A stretch of 64,000 nucleotides of DNA from contig NZ_LUVZ01000001.1 of assembly GCF_001593385.1 (NCBI RefSeq), positions 1,116,001 through 1,180,000 on the forward strand, given 5' to 3'. The notes beneath the pieces are model-generated. The model was not told where the DNA came from, ran no database searches, and was given only the letters and a program-made list of their open reading frames with translations. Below are positions 1 through 7,779 of this stretch, in pieces. The stretch is from Chryseobacterium cucumeris. GTDB lineage: Bacteria; Bacteroidota; Bacteroidia; Flavobacteriales; Weeksellaceae. Made by a program: the position numbers and the translations under genes. Within the stretch, counting starts at the first letter, position 1. Each line of letters begins with the position of its first letter.

Positions 1-1039
1 AACCTCCATCCAGAAAACCTAAAATATGATCGAATCCTACTCTGCTCAAACGGGTTACCGCTTCTTCTTCATATCCTTTTTCAGTAACCAGCAGAATAGG
101 CTGGCTGACATCAGCAATTAAAGCTCCTACCCACGGGGCAAAATCACCATCCAATCCTATATTGATAGACTGTGGGATAAAACCTTTGGCAAATTCACGA
201 TTGGATCTTACATCTAAAATCAAAGCACCTGAGGCTTCAGCAATTTCCTCAAACTGTTCAGGAGAAAGAGCGTGCAACCCTTTTGAAAGTACTTCATCAA
301 AACTACTGTACCCTTTTTTATTCATCATCACATTCATTCCGAAATAAGCTGGCGGAGGCAAAAGCCCATCTGTTACTTCTTGTATAAAACTCTGTTTATC
401 CTTTTGATTCAAGGCATAATTGGTTCTTTTTTGATTTCCCAATGTATCTACGGTTTCTTTCTGCATATTTTTGCCGCAGGCTGAACCGGCTCCATGAGCG
501 GGATAAACCGTAATATCATCTTGTAAAGGCAGAATTTTATGATACAAACTATCATATAAAAGACCTGCCAGCTCTTCCTGAGTCATATTTGCTCCTTTCT
601 GTGCCAGATCAGGACGGCCTACATCTCCAAGGAACAAGGTATCACCGCTAAAAAGAGCCTTTTCATTACCATTTTCATCAATCAAGACATAACACGAACT
701 TTCAAGCGTGTGTCCTGGTGTATGAAGAACTTTAATTTTAATATCTCCTAGTTCAAATATCTGTTCATCTTCTGCAATAACAGCATCAAACTCGGGATTG
801 GCTGTCGGTCCATAAACAATTGGAGCTCCGGTTTTAAGGCTTAAATCCAGATGTCCGCTGACAAAATCTGCGTGAAAATGAGTTTCAAAGATGTACTTCA
901 ATTCTACTCCATCTTCCTTCAGTCTGTTGATATAAGGCTGTGTTTCTCTCAAAGGATCAATAATTGCGGCTTCGCCGGCTGAAGTAATATAGTAAGCACC
1001 CTGTGCAAGGCATCCTGTATAAATCTGTTCTATTTTCAT
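1..1039 (-). CDS. MBL-fold hydrolase with rhodanese domain, persulfide dioxygenase-like (3' end outside window)
   Basis: The N-terminal half is a metallo-beta-lactamase fold of the ETHE1/persulfide dioxygenase type. The metal-site motif is HFHADF (residues 54-59) with H63, followed by HTPGHT and FSGDTLFLGDVGRPD. A rhodanese domain begins after about residue 260 (ALILDVRSNREFAKGF), and the protein runs off the window edge, so any second rhodanese domain cannot be seen. In this family Fe(II) oxidises glutathione or other persulfides to sulfite and rhodanese domains move sulfane sulfur; that function is inferred. The motif carries F59 where ETHE1 has His. Start ATG at 1039. The TauE-type exporter upstream is on the same strand, 82 bp away, and both genes carry the same operator, so a shared sulfur-stress response is likely. 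Confidence 0.85.
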   Translation of the reverse strand, partial: MKIEQIYTGCLAQGAYYITSAGEAAIIDPLRETQPYINRLKEDGVELKYIFETHFHADFVSGHLDLSLKTGAPIVYGPTANPEFDAVIAEDEQIFELGDIKIKVLHTPGHTLESSCYVLIDENGNEKALFSGDTLFLGDVGRPDLAQKGANMTQEELAGLLYDSLYHKILPLQDDITVYPAHGAGSACGKNMQKETVDTLGNQKRTNYALNQKDKQSFIQEVTDGLLPPPAYFGMNVMMNKKGYSSFDEVLSKGLHALSPEQFEEIAEASGALILDVRSNREFAKGFIPQSINIGLDGDFAPWVGALIADVSQPILLVTEKGYEEEAVTRLSRVGFDHILGFLDGG

Positions 1040-1068
1040 TTTATTTTATTTTGATTTGTTATCTGATA

Positions 1069-1117
1069 CAAATTTCCAGCTTTCTGCTTTCCCGTACAGC
1101 TACTTTTGTTACATAAG
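1069..1117 (-). promoter_or_regulatory. Promoter and operator of the MBL/rhodanese gene
   Basis: On the minus strand a GAAATTTG -7-like box (1069-1076) is followed by TATCAGA. A 23-bp site (1095-1117), core GTAACAAAAGTAGC, ends 18 bp upstream of the box. The same 23 bases at the same distance precede the TauE gene. The site centre lies near -41 to -43 from the likely start of transcription, as expected of class II Crp/Fnr activation. The start of transcription is inferred. Confidence 0.65.
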
Positions 1118-1121
1118 AACA

Positions 1122-1916
1122 TTAAAGGAAGATTTCTTTCGTAATGATATAAATACCCATGATCAGGATAAACCACCCAAATGCAGGTTTCAGTTTTTTG
1201 CCGTCTATCTTTTTTGATAGTTTTGAGCCCATTATAATTCCTGCAACAGCAATCACCGTAATAGAAACCAGCAGTTTCCATTCTATTTTCACCTGGTTTA
1301 CTGAAGAGAGGAAACCGATTAAAGAATTGAAAGAAATAATCATTAAGGAAGTTCCTATTGCAGTTTTCATGGGCACTTTTAATAGATTCACTAATGCCGG
1401 GATAATCATAAAACCGCCTCCTGCTCCTACCAATCCAGTTAAAACACCTACTATTGAACCCTGTCCTGCTGCCAGAAAAGCACTATTCTTATTCGTAATG
1501 CATTCTAAAGATTCTTCTGAAGAATTTCTTTTTATCATTTTATAGGAAGCCAGAATCATTAAGCCTGCAAAAATCAGTAGTAAAAAAATATTTTTGGTAA
1601 CCGTAAATTTCTGTATCTGGAATACGTTTTCAGGAATTAAAGGAAGAAGATATATTCTGGTCAGAAAGATAGAAATTACCGAAGGAAGTCCGAATACCAA
1701 AGCCATCTTAAAATTAACCAATCCCTTTTTAAAATAGGATACAGAGCCTACAAGACTGCTGATTCCCACTACAAAGAGAGAATATTCTGTTGCCAGAAAA
1801 GCATCAATCCCGAAGAGATAAACAAGTACGGGAACCGTGAGAATACTTCCTCCACCTCCTATTAAACCGAGAGAAACTCCTATTAAAACTGCGGCTGCAT
1901 ATCCTATAATTTCCAT
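1122..1916 (-). CDS. TSUP/TauE-SafE family membrane transporter (sulfite exporter-like)
   Basis: 264 residues, about eight hydrophobic segments. The two-fold pseudo-repeat of the TauE/SafE family is visible: GVSLGLIGGGGSILTVPVL near residues 14-32 and GVLTGLVGAGGGFMIIPAL near 157-175, each with the glycine-rich loop that marks these carriers. The family exports sulfite, sulfoacetate or related anions across the inner membrane; substrate is inferred from the neighbouring persulfide dioxygenase-like gene, which would produce sulfite. The start at 1916 gives the usual length. It has its own promoter and operator upstream (1939-1987) and may read through into the MBL gene. Confidence 0.88.
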   Translation of the reverse strand: MEIIGYAAAVLIGVSLGLIGGGGSILTVPVLVYLFGIDAFLATEYSLFVVGISSLVGSVSYFKKGLVNFKMALVFGLPSVISIFLTRIYLLPLIPENVFQIQKFTVTKNIFLLLIFAGLMILASYKMIKRNSSEESLECITNKNSAFLAAGQGSIVGVLTGLVGAGGGFMIIPALVNLLKVPMKTAIGTSLMIISFNSLIGFLSSVNQVKIEWKLLVSITVIAVAGIIMGSKLSKKIDGKKLKPAFGWFILIMGIYIITKEIFL

Positions 1917-1938
1917 TTTTATTCAACTAATTCTGATG

Positions 1939-1987
1939 CAAAAATGGGAATGCGGAAAGAAAGCTACAGCTACTTTTGTTACATAAG
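1939..1987 (-). promoter_or_regulatory. Promoter and operator of the TauE gene
   Basis: A CATTTTTG -7-like box (1939-1946, minus strand) followed by CATCAGA, with a 23-bp site at 1965-1987 identical to the one at 1095-1117. In both promoters the box and the site begin exactly 26 bp apart. The first half (TGTAAC) and the second half (GTAGCT) form only a weak dyad. The likely regulator is the Crp/Fnr protein encoded at 2181-2822; this is inference from adjacency. Confidence 0.68.
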
Positions 1988-2180
1988 GAGATTTTTAAAC
2001 ACAAATGAAGACTAATGGTTTCACAAAGGACACAAAGAATTTAGAGTAATTCCGCTTCTTTGAGATTGCTTCACCTTTGGTTCGCAATGACTTTAACTAC
2101 CCCGTCAAAAATTCTTTGAACTTTTGCCACCCTTCCAAGAAAGAGAAATATGAGTATTTTTGATTAAATTGAGAGAGAAT
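1988..2180. repeat. Non-coding spacer with remnants of dispersed repeats
   Basis: No gene is supported. On the minus strand 2066-2090 reads CATTGCGAACC...GAAGCAATC, the same family as the element at 27515-27566. 2096-2136 contains GTCAAAAATTCTTTGAAC followed by GCCACCC, matching in inverted orientation the element at 30215-30276. These appear to be short interspersed non-coding repeats. Confidence 0.55.
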
Positions 2181-2822
2181 TTATGAGTTCAGGGCTTTCA
2201 GGAGGGTAATTTTATTTCTGCCTAACATGAGTTTTCCGTCTTCTTCCAGTTGCTTCAAAAGTCTTGACACCACTACTCTTGCGGTTCCCAGCTCATTGGC
2301 AAGCTGCTCATGAGTGGTATGAATGGTTTCAGAGCCAGTGAGTTCAGATTTTTTCTGCAATAGGTTGAGAAGTCTTTCGTCTACTTTTTTGAAAGCGATG
2401 GCATTGATGATATCTAATAGCTCTTCAAATCTTTTATGATACAGTCTGAAGATATAATCCAGCCATTCCGGATGTTCTTTGATGAATAAAGAAACTTTGT
2501 CTACGGGTAAGAAAAGTATTTCTGCATCCTCTTCTATCTCTGCTTTTACAATGCTTTTTTCATTATGCATACCGCCCAGAAAAGACATGATACAGCTTTC
2601 TCCGGCTTTGATGTAGTATAATAAAATTTCACGTCCGTCTTCTTCTGTTCTGATCACTTTCAGCATTCCTTTCATCACAATAGGAATGGAACGGATGGAA
2701 GCATTTTCATCTAGAATAATATCTCCTTGATGGTAATTCTTCGTTATACCATATTGATACAGTTTTTCTACCAATTCTGGTGATGATGAGAATTCTGAAG
2801 AAAGTATCGTGTCGTTCTGCAT
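2181..2822 (-). CDS. Crp/Fnr family transcriptional regulator
   Basis: 213 residues: an N-terminal cyclic-nucleotide-binding-like beta-barrel (about 15-115), a long dimer helix (about 115-150) and a C-terminal winged helix with THEQLANELGTARVVVSRLL (about 169-188), whose ARVVVSR recognition helix is typical of the family. No cysteine cluster for an Fe-S centre is seen at the N terminus, so oxygen sensing as in FNR is unlikely; the ligand is unknown. It lies 264 bp upstream of the TauE gene on the same strand and is the best candidate to bind the duplicated operator. Its start is only 9 bp after the stop of the hexosaminidase gene, so it may be partly co-transcribed with it. Confidence 0.88.
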   Translation of the reverse strand: MQNDTILSSEFSSSPELVEKLYQYGITKNYHQGDIILDENASIRSIPIVMKGMLKVIRTEEDGREILLYYIKAGESCIMSFLGGMHNEKSIVKAEIEEDAEILFLPVDKVSLFIKEHPEWLDYIFRLYHKRFEELLDIINAIAFKKVDERLLNLLQKKSELTGSETIHTTHEQLANELGTARVVVSRLLKQLEEDGKLMLGRNKITLLKALNS

Positions 2823-2831
2823 TTTTTTATT

Positions 2832-5096
2832 CTAATTTACGCCAATTTCATCAACAAACAACCATGCTTTGGAATCTGCACCAGGATTTCCTTCCGGAAT
2901 AATGCCTGCATTTTCAATAGTTACTTTCAGGTATTTCGCGTTCTGCATTCCTATATTCAGTTTGATTTTTCCGCCGGCCTTCTGAATTTCAGGCGTGCCG
3001 ATCTCTTTAATCAGTTTGAAGTTCTTATTATCATCAGAAACAAAAATCTTTGCAGATTTAGCCAGATGAATCCAGCTTCCTTTATTTTCAAGGGTATTGA
3101 AATACACTTCTGAAAAAGTTGTTTTCTGCCCCAAATCTATTGTTGCCACTACATCTTTTCCCTGAAAGCCCAGCCATGTTTTACCCAGTTGTTTTACATT
3201 TCCGATAATACCATCTACTAAGGTGAAAGCACCTCCAAAAGAATAGTTTTCGCTAGGTTGTTGTTCTAAAGTTATCTTTTTTCCGGTAGTCTTTGAAATG
3301 GTAAATTGCTGTGTAGACACGGCACTTTTCAACTGCCCCTCTTCAAAATAAGCTGATTTAATGGTTAAAGAATTAGGAATCTCAACTGCCGTCTGATACG
3401 TTTTAGAATTGATGGAAGGGTCTGTTCCATCCAGCGTATATCGGATACTGTTTGAATTCTGCGAAGTAGACAGTTCATAAGCAATTCCGTTATTGGAAGG
3501 AATTACTTTTCCGGTGATGTTATAAATGCTCCTGGCATAGTTGACCTTCATACCATCCAGAACTTTAAACTGGTTAATCACTCTGTTTTCAAATTCTTTA
3601 TATTTTTTAGGATCTGATGTTCCCCATCCTACTTCAGAAAGTGCCATTAATCTTGGGAAAATCATGTACTGTACCTGCTTAAAATCTAAAATATATTCTG
3701 TCCACAGATTCGCCTGAACACCCATGATGTACTTAGCCTGCTCTGCATTCAGTTCGGAAGGAACAGGATTGTAAGCGTATACTTTTTCTAAAGGCGTAAA
3801 TCCTCCAAAAGCATTAGGTTCAGACTGCGGATCTCCCTGATAATGGTCAAAATAACAGTAGGCACCAGGAGTCATTACGGCAAAGTGTTTTGATTTTGCA
3901 GCTTCAATACCTCCATTCACGCCTGTCCAGCTCATCACAGCGGCGTTGGGAGCTAATCCACCTTCTAAAATCTCGTCCCAGCCTATGATTTTTCGCCCTT
4001 TACTGTTGACATATTTTTCAATCCGTTGAATAAAGTAGCTCTGTAAGCCGTGTTCATCTTTTAAATTATTTTTCTTAATCAGCTCCTGGCAGTGTGCACA
4101 TTCCTTCCATCTTGTTTTCGGGCACTCATCACCTCCAATATGAATGTATCGGGAAGGGAATAATTGGATTACCTCATCCAGAACATTTTCAAGAAACGTA
4201 AAAGTTTCATCTTTCGGGCAGAAAACATCATCAAAAACGCCCCATTTTGTAGCAGGTTCAAAAGGACCTTTGGTACATGCCAGTTCAGGATATGCAGACA
4301 GTGCGGCCAAAGCATGCCCAGGCATTTCAATTTCAGGGACCACAGTAATGTGTCTGTCCTGAGCATATTTCACCACGTCTTTTATTTGTTCCTGTGTATA
4401 AAAATAAGGACCGTAAGGTTTTCCATCAAACGTGTTATCCACATAGGCTCCAATCATGGATTCTTTACGTTTTGAACCGATCTGAGTAAGCTTAGGATAT
4501 TTTTTTATTTCAATTCTCCATCCCTGATCATCCGTTAAATGCCAATGGAAAGTGTTCAGTTTATACATCGCCAGATAATCGATATACTGTTTCACCTCAT
4601 CAACAGTGAAAAAGTGACGGCATACATCCAAATGCATTCCCCTCCATGCAAATTTAGGCTGATCTTCGATTTTCATAGCCGGAATGTTCTTTCCCTCTTC
4701 ATACTGCTCAATAATCTGAATCAAAGTTTGAAGAGCCAGAAAATACCCTTGTTTAGTATAAGACTTTATATGTATCTGTTTTGGAGAAATTTCCATGGAG
4801 TAATACTCTTTTTTCTGTTCAGAATCTGTTCCTGATGCCTGAGGAGTTATAGAATTCGTTAAATGAATCTCACCACCTTTCTTAGCATATTGAAATTCCA
4901 CCTGAGAACCTATTCTCTTTTTGAAATATTCTGTCTCCTCTTTTGGCAGGTTACCACTTAGTACGAAAGCTTTTGGTATTGCAAATTCTCCCTGTAAAAG
5001 TTGAACTTTTTGAGGATAAGGGATTAGATTTAATTTATTTTGGGCAAAAATCATGTTTGAAATCAATACAAAGAGTACTAGAAAAGTCCGTATCAT
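2832..5096 (-). CDS. Beta-N-acetylhexosaminidase, glycoside hydrolase family 20
   Basis: 754 residues with a signal peptide (MIRTFLVLFVLISNMIFAQ). A GH20b-like domain (about 25-145) precedes the GH20 TIM barrel (about 147-500), with the catalytic Asp-Glu pair in HIGGDECPKTRW near residue 320, and WHLTDDQGWRIEIKKYP upstream. The C-terminal part has a chitobiase-type domain (GIAYELSTSQ...RYTLDGTDPS) and a discoidin-like domain ending DSKAWLFVDEIGVN. It should remove terminal GlcNAc or GalNAc from glycans or chitin oligomers in the periplasm or at the cell surface. No T9SS sorting domain is present. The downstream crp gene is 9 bp away. Confidence 0.93.
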   Translation of the reverse strand: MIRTFLVLFVLISNMIFAQNKLNLIPYPQKVQLLQGEFAIPKAFVLSGNLPKEETEYFKKRIGSQVEFQYAKKGGEIHLTNSITPQASGTDSEQKKEYYSMEISPKQIHIKSYTKQGYFLALQTLIQIIEQYEEGKNIPAMKIEDQPKFAWRGMHLDVCRHFFTVDEVKQYIDYLAMYKLNTFHWHLTDDQGWRIEIKKYPKLTQIGSKRKESMIGAYVDNTFDGKPYGPYFYTQEQIKDVVKYAQDRHITVVPEIEMPGHALAALSAYPELACTKGPFEPATKWGVFDDVFCPKDETFTFLENVLDEVIQLFPSRYIHIGGDECPKTRWKECAHCQELIKKNNLKDEHGLQSYFIQRIEKYVNSKGRKIIGWDEILEGGLAPNAAVMSWTGVNGGIEAAKSKHFAVMTPGAYCYFDHYQGDPQSEPNAFGGFTPLEKVYAYNPVPSELNAEQAKYIMGVQANLWTEYILDFKQVQYMIFPRLMALSEVGWGTSDPKKYKEFENRVINQFKVLDGMKVNYARSIYNITGKVIPSNNGIAYELSTSQNSNSIRYTLDGTDPSINSKTYQTAVEIPNSLTIKSAYFEEGQLKSAVSTQQFTISKTTGKKITLEQQPSENYSFGGAFTLVDGIIGNVKQLGKTWLGFQGKDVVATIDLGQKTTFSEVYFNTLENKGSWIHLAKSAKIFVSDDNKNFKLIKEIGTPEIQKAGGKIKLNIGMQNAKYLKVTIENAGIIPEGNPGADSKAWLFVDEIGVN

Positions 5097-5303
5097 GAGA
5101 TGGGGTTAAGGTTTGAGCTAAGATAATTATTTTTCAAAACTCTTTGAGCCTTTTTAAAAACAAATTAAATACCCTATTTCAGACTCCTGTAAAATGAATA
5201 ATTTACAGTTTTCAATCATTCTATATAGATATTATTCTATTAAATATGGGATATTGTGGTTTGCTTTTTGATCAATTTAGTCGACTTAAAAAAATTAAAG
5301 ATT

Positions 5304-5311
5304 TAAATTTG
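5304..5311 (+). promoter_or_regulatory. -7 box TAAATTTG before the DUF4197 gene
   Basis: A perfect TAnnTTTG box ends 12 bp before the ATG at 5324. No convincing -33 TTG is seen, and the leader would be very short, so the assignment is tentative. Confidence 0.35.
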
Positions 5312-5323
5312 TAAAAAAATAAG

Positions 5324-6139
5324 ATGAAAAAAAATATTTTTCTGGCAGCCGCTTTATTATTTTCTTTATCAGCTCAGGCACAAATTTTTGATATTATAAA
5401 ATCTGCTGTTAAAGACAAAACAGGTGTAGATCTTAATGTTCCTGTTAAAAATAATGGTACGGTAACACCTACTAAGAGTACCCCTAATTCTTCCGGCTCC
5501 AACAATTCATCTGCCAACCTTGGAAACCTTACTTCCGGTCAGATTTCTTCAGGGTTAAAAGAGGCCTTAAGTATGGGCGTAACGGATGGAGTAAAAAAAC
5601 TAGCGGTAACAGATGGTTTTTTCAAAAATGAAGCGGTAAAAATTTTAATGCCTGAAAAATTAAGAAAAATCGACACTACTTTACGTTCCATCGGAATGGG
5701 AAGCCTTGCTGACGAGGGCGTAAAATTGTTAAACAGAGCTGCTGAAGATGCCGTAACAGAAGCTGCACCTATTTTTACAAATGCTATTACTTCTATGACG
5801 ATTACAGATGCCAAAAACATTTTATTAGGGAGTAATAACGCCGCAACAAGTTATCTTCAGGGAAAAACCCAGACTCAGCTGTTCAATGCCTTTCAACCCA
5901 AAGTAAAAGCTTCTTTAGGGAAAGTAGGTGCTGATACGCTTTGGAAAAACCTGATTTCAAAATACAATACGTTTACCGGACAGGCTGTTACTACAGATCT
6001 TAACGAATATGTTACTACAGAAACCATTAATGGAGTTTTTAAAATGGTAGCAGATAAGGAAAGCGGAATCAGAAATACACCTGCTATGAGAACTACAAGT
6101 ATTTTGCAGAAGGTTTTTGGAGCGCAGGATGGGAAATAA
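5324..6139 (+). CDS. DUF4197 domain-containing exported protein
   Basis: 271 residues; signal peptide MKKNIFLAAALLFSLSAQAQ. Residues about 70-270 match the DUF4197 pattern: SSGLKEALSMGVTDGVKKLA, FFKNEAVKILMPEKLRKI, GADTLWKNLISKYN, and a closing segment with FKMVADKESGIRNTPAMRTT. Residues 45-66 are a Ser/Asn/Thr-rich linker. Members are periplasmic or surface proteins of unknown function, so no activity is assigned. The gene stands alone, divergent from the hexosaminidase gene, and ends in a clear terminator. Confidence 0.88.
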   Translation: MKKNIFLAAALLFSLSAQAQIFDIIKSAVKDKTGVDLNVPVKNNGTVTPTKSTPNSSGSNNSSANLGNLTSGQISSGLKEALSMGVTDGVKKLAVTDGFFKNEAVKILMPEKLRKIDTTLRSIGMGSLADEGVKLLNRAAEDAVTEAAPIFTNAITSMTITDAKNILLGSNNAATSYLQGKTQTQLFNAFQPKVKASLGKVGADTLWKNLISKYNTFTGQAVTTDLNEYVTTETINGVFKMVADKESGIRNTPAMRTTSILQKVFGAQDGK

Positions 6140-6161
6140 ATAAGATTAGACTAAATATATA

Positions 6162-6191
6162 AAAGCTGTTTCATGATGAAGCAGTTTTTTT
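6162..6191 (+). terminator. Rho-independent terminator of the DUF4197 gene
   Basis: Stem CTGTTTCA / TGAAGCAG with one G.T pair and a TGA-type loop, followed by seven T. Confidence 0.75.
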
Positions 6192-6200
6192 ATGTTTAAT

Positions 6201-6945
6201 TTCTTTTGTCTTGAAACAAAAGAAACAAAAGTTCAAGACCTGGACCTCTCCGCTAAAAATAAGTCCTGTTCTCTAAAAATTCTAAACTTGCGCGAAATCA
6301 TTATTTCTCTATCGGTTCTGATTTTGCCTCGCGCTTCGGACAGGAGAATTTTCTTAACGTTCACAGGACTTATTTTTTTGACGCTGCGAGTTCCAATGTC
6401 AGTTTTAGAGTAGTAATAGAACTATTTGTTTGTGTCTGAATGAAGAAAGAACCGTTTTTTATTGTATTATTTTCTTTTGTCTTAAAACAAAAGAAACAAA
6501 AGTTCAAGACCTGGACCTCTCCGCTAAAAATAAGTCCTGTTCTCTAAAAATTCTAAACTTGCGCGAAATCATTATTTCTTTATCGGTTCTGATTTTGCCT
6601 CGCGCTTCGGACAGGAGAATTTTCTTAACGTTCACAGGACTTATTTTTTTAACGCTGCGAGTTCCAATGTCAGTTTTAGGTAGTAAATAGAACTATTTGT
6701 TTGTGTCTAAATGAAGAAAGGACCGTTTTTTATTGTATTATTTTCTTTTGTCTTAAAACAAAAGAAACAAAAATTCAAGACCTGGATTTCTTCACTAAAA
6801 ATAAGTCCTGTTCTCTAAAAATTCTAAACTTGCGCGAAATCATTATTTCTCTATCGGTTCTGATTTTGCCTCGCGCTTCGGACAGGAGAATTTTCTTAAC
6901 GTTCACAGGACTTATTTTTTTAACGCTGCGAGTTCGATGTCGTCT
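6201..6945. repeat. 271-bp tandem repeat, two full copies and one partial
   Basis: Copies start at 6201, 6472 and 6743, exactly 271 bp apart; the third stops near 6945. Each unit holds an 8-bp inverted repeat GTCTTGAA / TTCAAGAC (6208-6215 / 6232-6239) and a larger one, AAAAATAAGTCCTGT / ACAGGACTTATTTTT (6255-6269 / 6363-6377), around about 93 bp. Copies differ by only a few substitutions, mostly in the third. Open frames of 61-86 codons inside recur only because the unit repeats; they lack ribosome sites and known domains and are not called genes. It looks like a palindromic non-coding element amplified in tandem. Confidence 0.9.
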
Positions 6946-6948
6946 TTA

Positions 6949-6985
6949 AAAAGTTTCGGCCTCACTTTGTGAGGCCGAAACTTTT
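6949..6985. terminator. Strong bidirectional hairpin after scoB
   Basis: A perfect 16-bp stem AAAAGTTTCGGCCTCA / TGAGGCCGAAACTTTT with a 5-nt loop. It lies 16 bp after the scoB stop (minus strand) with A/T runs on both sides. Confidence 0.85.
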
Positions 6986-7001
6986 ATATTGTTATTCAGA
7001 A

Positions 7002-7655
7002 TTAGAACTGCATTTCAGGAATCTCTCCTTCAATAATCAGATCTGCTTCTGTTGCTTTAATAATGTCTTCTACCGAAACACCTGGTGCCCTTTCCACCAG
7101 CTTGAATCCTGCCGGAGTTACATCCAGAACAGCTAATTCCGTCACTACTTTTTTCACACAGTTTACACCCGTTAAAGGAAGTGTACATTTTTTAAGAATT
7201 TTACTTTCTCCTGCTTTGTTTACGTGCATCATGGCTACAATAATATTTTCAGCAGAAGCTACAAGGTCCATCGCACCTCCCATTCCTTTTACCATTTTTC
7301 CGGGAATCTTCCAGTTGGCAATATCTCCGTTTTCCGAAACTTCCATTGCTCCAAGAATGGTAAGGTCCACTTTCTGACCACGGATCATCCCGAAACTGAA
7401 GGCTGAATCAAAGAATGAACCTCCTTCCAGAATAGTAATAGTCTGTTTTCCGGCATTGATGATATCAGCATCTTCTTCTCCTTCGAAAGGAAATGGCCCC
7501 ATACCCAATACTCCGTTTTCACTCTGGAATTCTACGGAAATACCTTCCGGAACATAGTTGGCAACCAAAGTAGGAATTCCAATTCCCAGGTTTACATAAT
7601 AACGATCTTTCAGTTCTTTTGAAATTCTTTTGGCAATTTGTTCTTTTGTAAGCAT
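7002..7655 (-). CDS. scoB: 3-oxoacid CoA-transferase subunit B
   Basis: 217 residues, the full length for the beta subunit of class I CoA-transferases. The catalytic glutamate motif SENGVLGMGPFP lies near residues 45-56, and GGAMDLV and the closing DVTPAGFKLVERAPG are present. With subunit A it moves CoA from succinyl-CoA to acetoacetate or another 3-oxoacid in ketone-body or amino-acid breakdown in the cytoplasm. Its partner scoA is not adjacent: it lies at 9633-10334, same strand, with an oppositely oriented ABC transporter gene in between. Confidence 0.93.
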   Translation of the reverse strand: MLTKEQIAKRISKELKDRYYVNLGIGIPTLVANYVPEGISVEFQSENGVLGMGPFPFEGEEDADIINAGKQTITILEGGSFFDSAFSFGMIRGQKVDLTILGAMEVSENGDIANWKIPGKMVKGMGGAMDLVASAENIIVAMMHVNKAGESKILKKCTLPLTGVNCVKKVVTELAVLDVTPAGFKLVERAPGVSVEDIIKATEADLIIEGEIPEMQF

Positions 7656-7690
7656 AATAAAAACTTAGACTGCAATTTAATTATTTTCAC

Positions 7691-7720
7691 TTGAATACAA
7701 AAGAGCTTTGTTGTATTCAA
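7691..7720. promoter_or_regulatory. Perfect 10-bp inverted repeat between scoB and the ABC gene
   Basis: TTGAATACAA, 10 bp, TTGTATTCAA. It lies 36 bp upstream of scoB (minus) and 60 bp upstream of the ABC gene (plus), with the ABC -7 box TAATTTTG at 7752-7759. Position and symmetry suit an operator shared by two divergent promoters; the binding protein is unknown. Confidence 0.5.
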
Positions 7721-7751
7721 TAATTAACACTGTTAGTTAAAATAATATCTG

Positions 7752-7759
7752 TAATTTTG
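7752..7759 (+). promoter_or_regulatory. -7 box TAATTTTG of the ABC exporter gene
   Basis: A perfect TAnnTTTG match 20 bp upstream of the ATG at 7780; no good -33 TTG at the usual distance. Confidence 0.5.
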
Positions 7760-7779
7760 TTCCATTATTTTTTAATAGA

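Noticed and set aside
6201..6945. CRISPR array
   Set aside because: The repeat unit is 271 bp with no alternation of short repeats and unique spacers, and no cas gene is present.
6192..6949. Three open frames of 61-86 codons with nearly the same protein
   Set aside because: They lie wholly within the 271-bp tandem repeat, have no known domain, and recur only because the DNA repeats.
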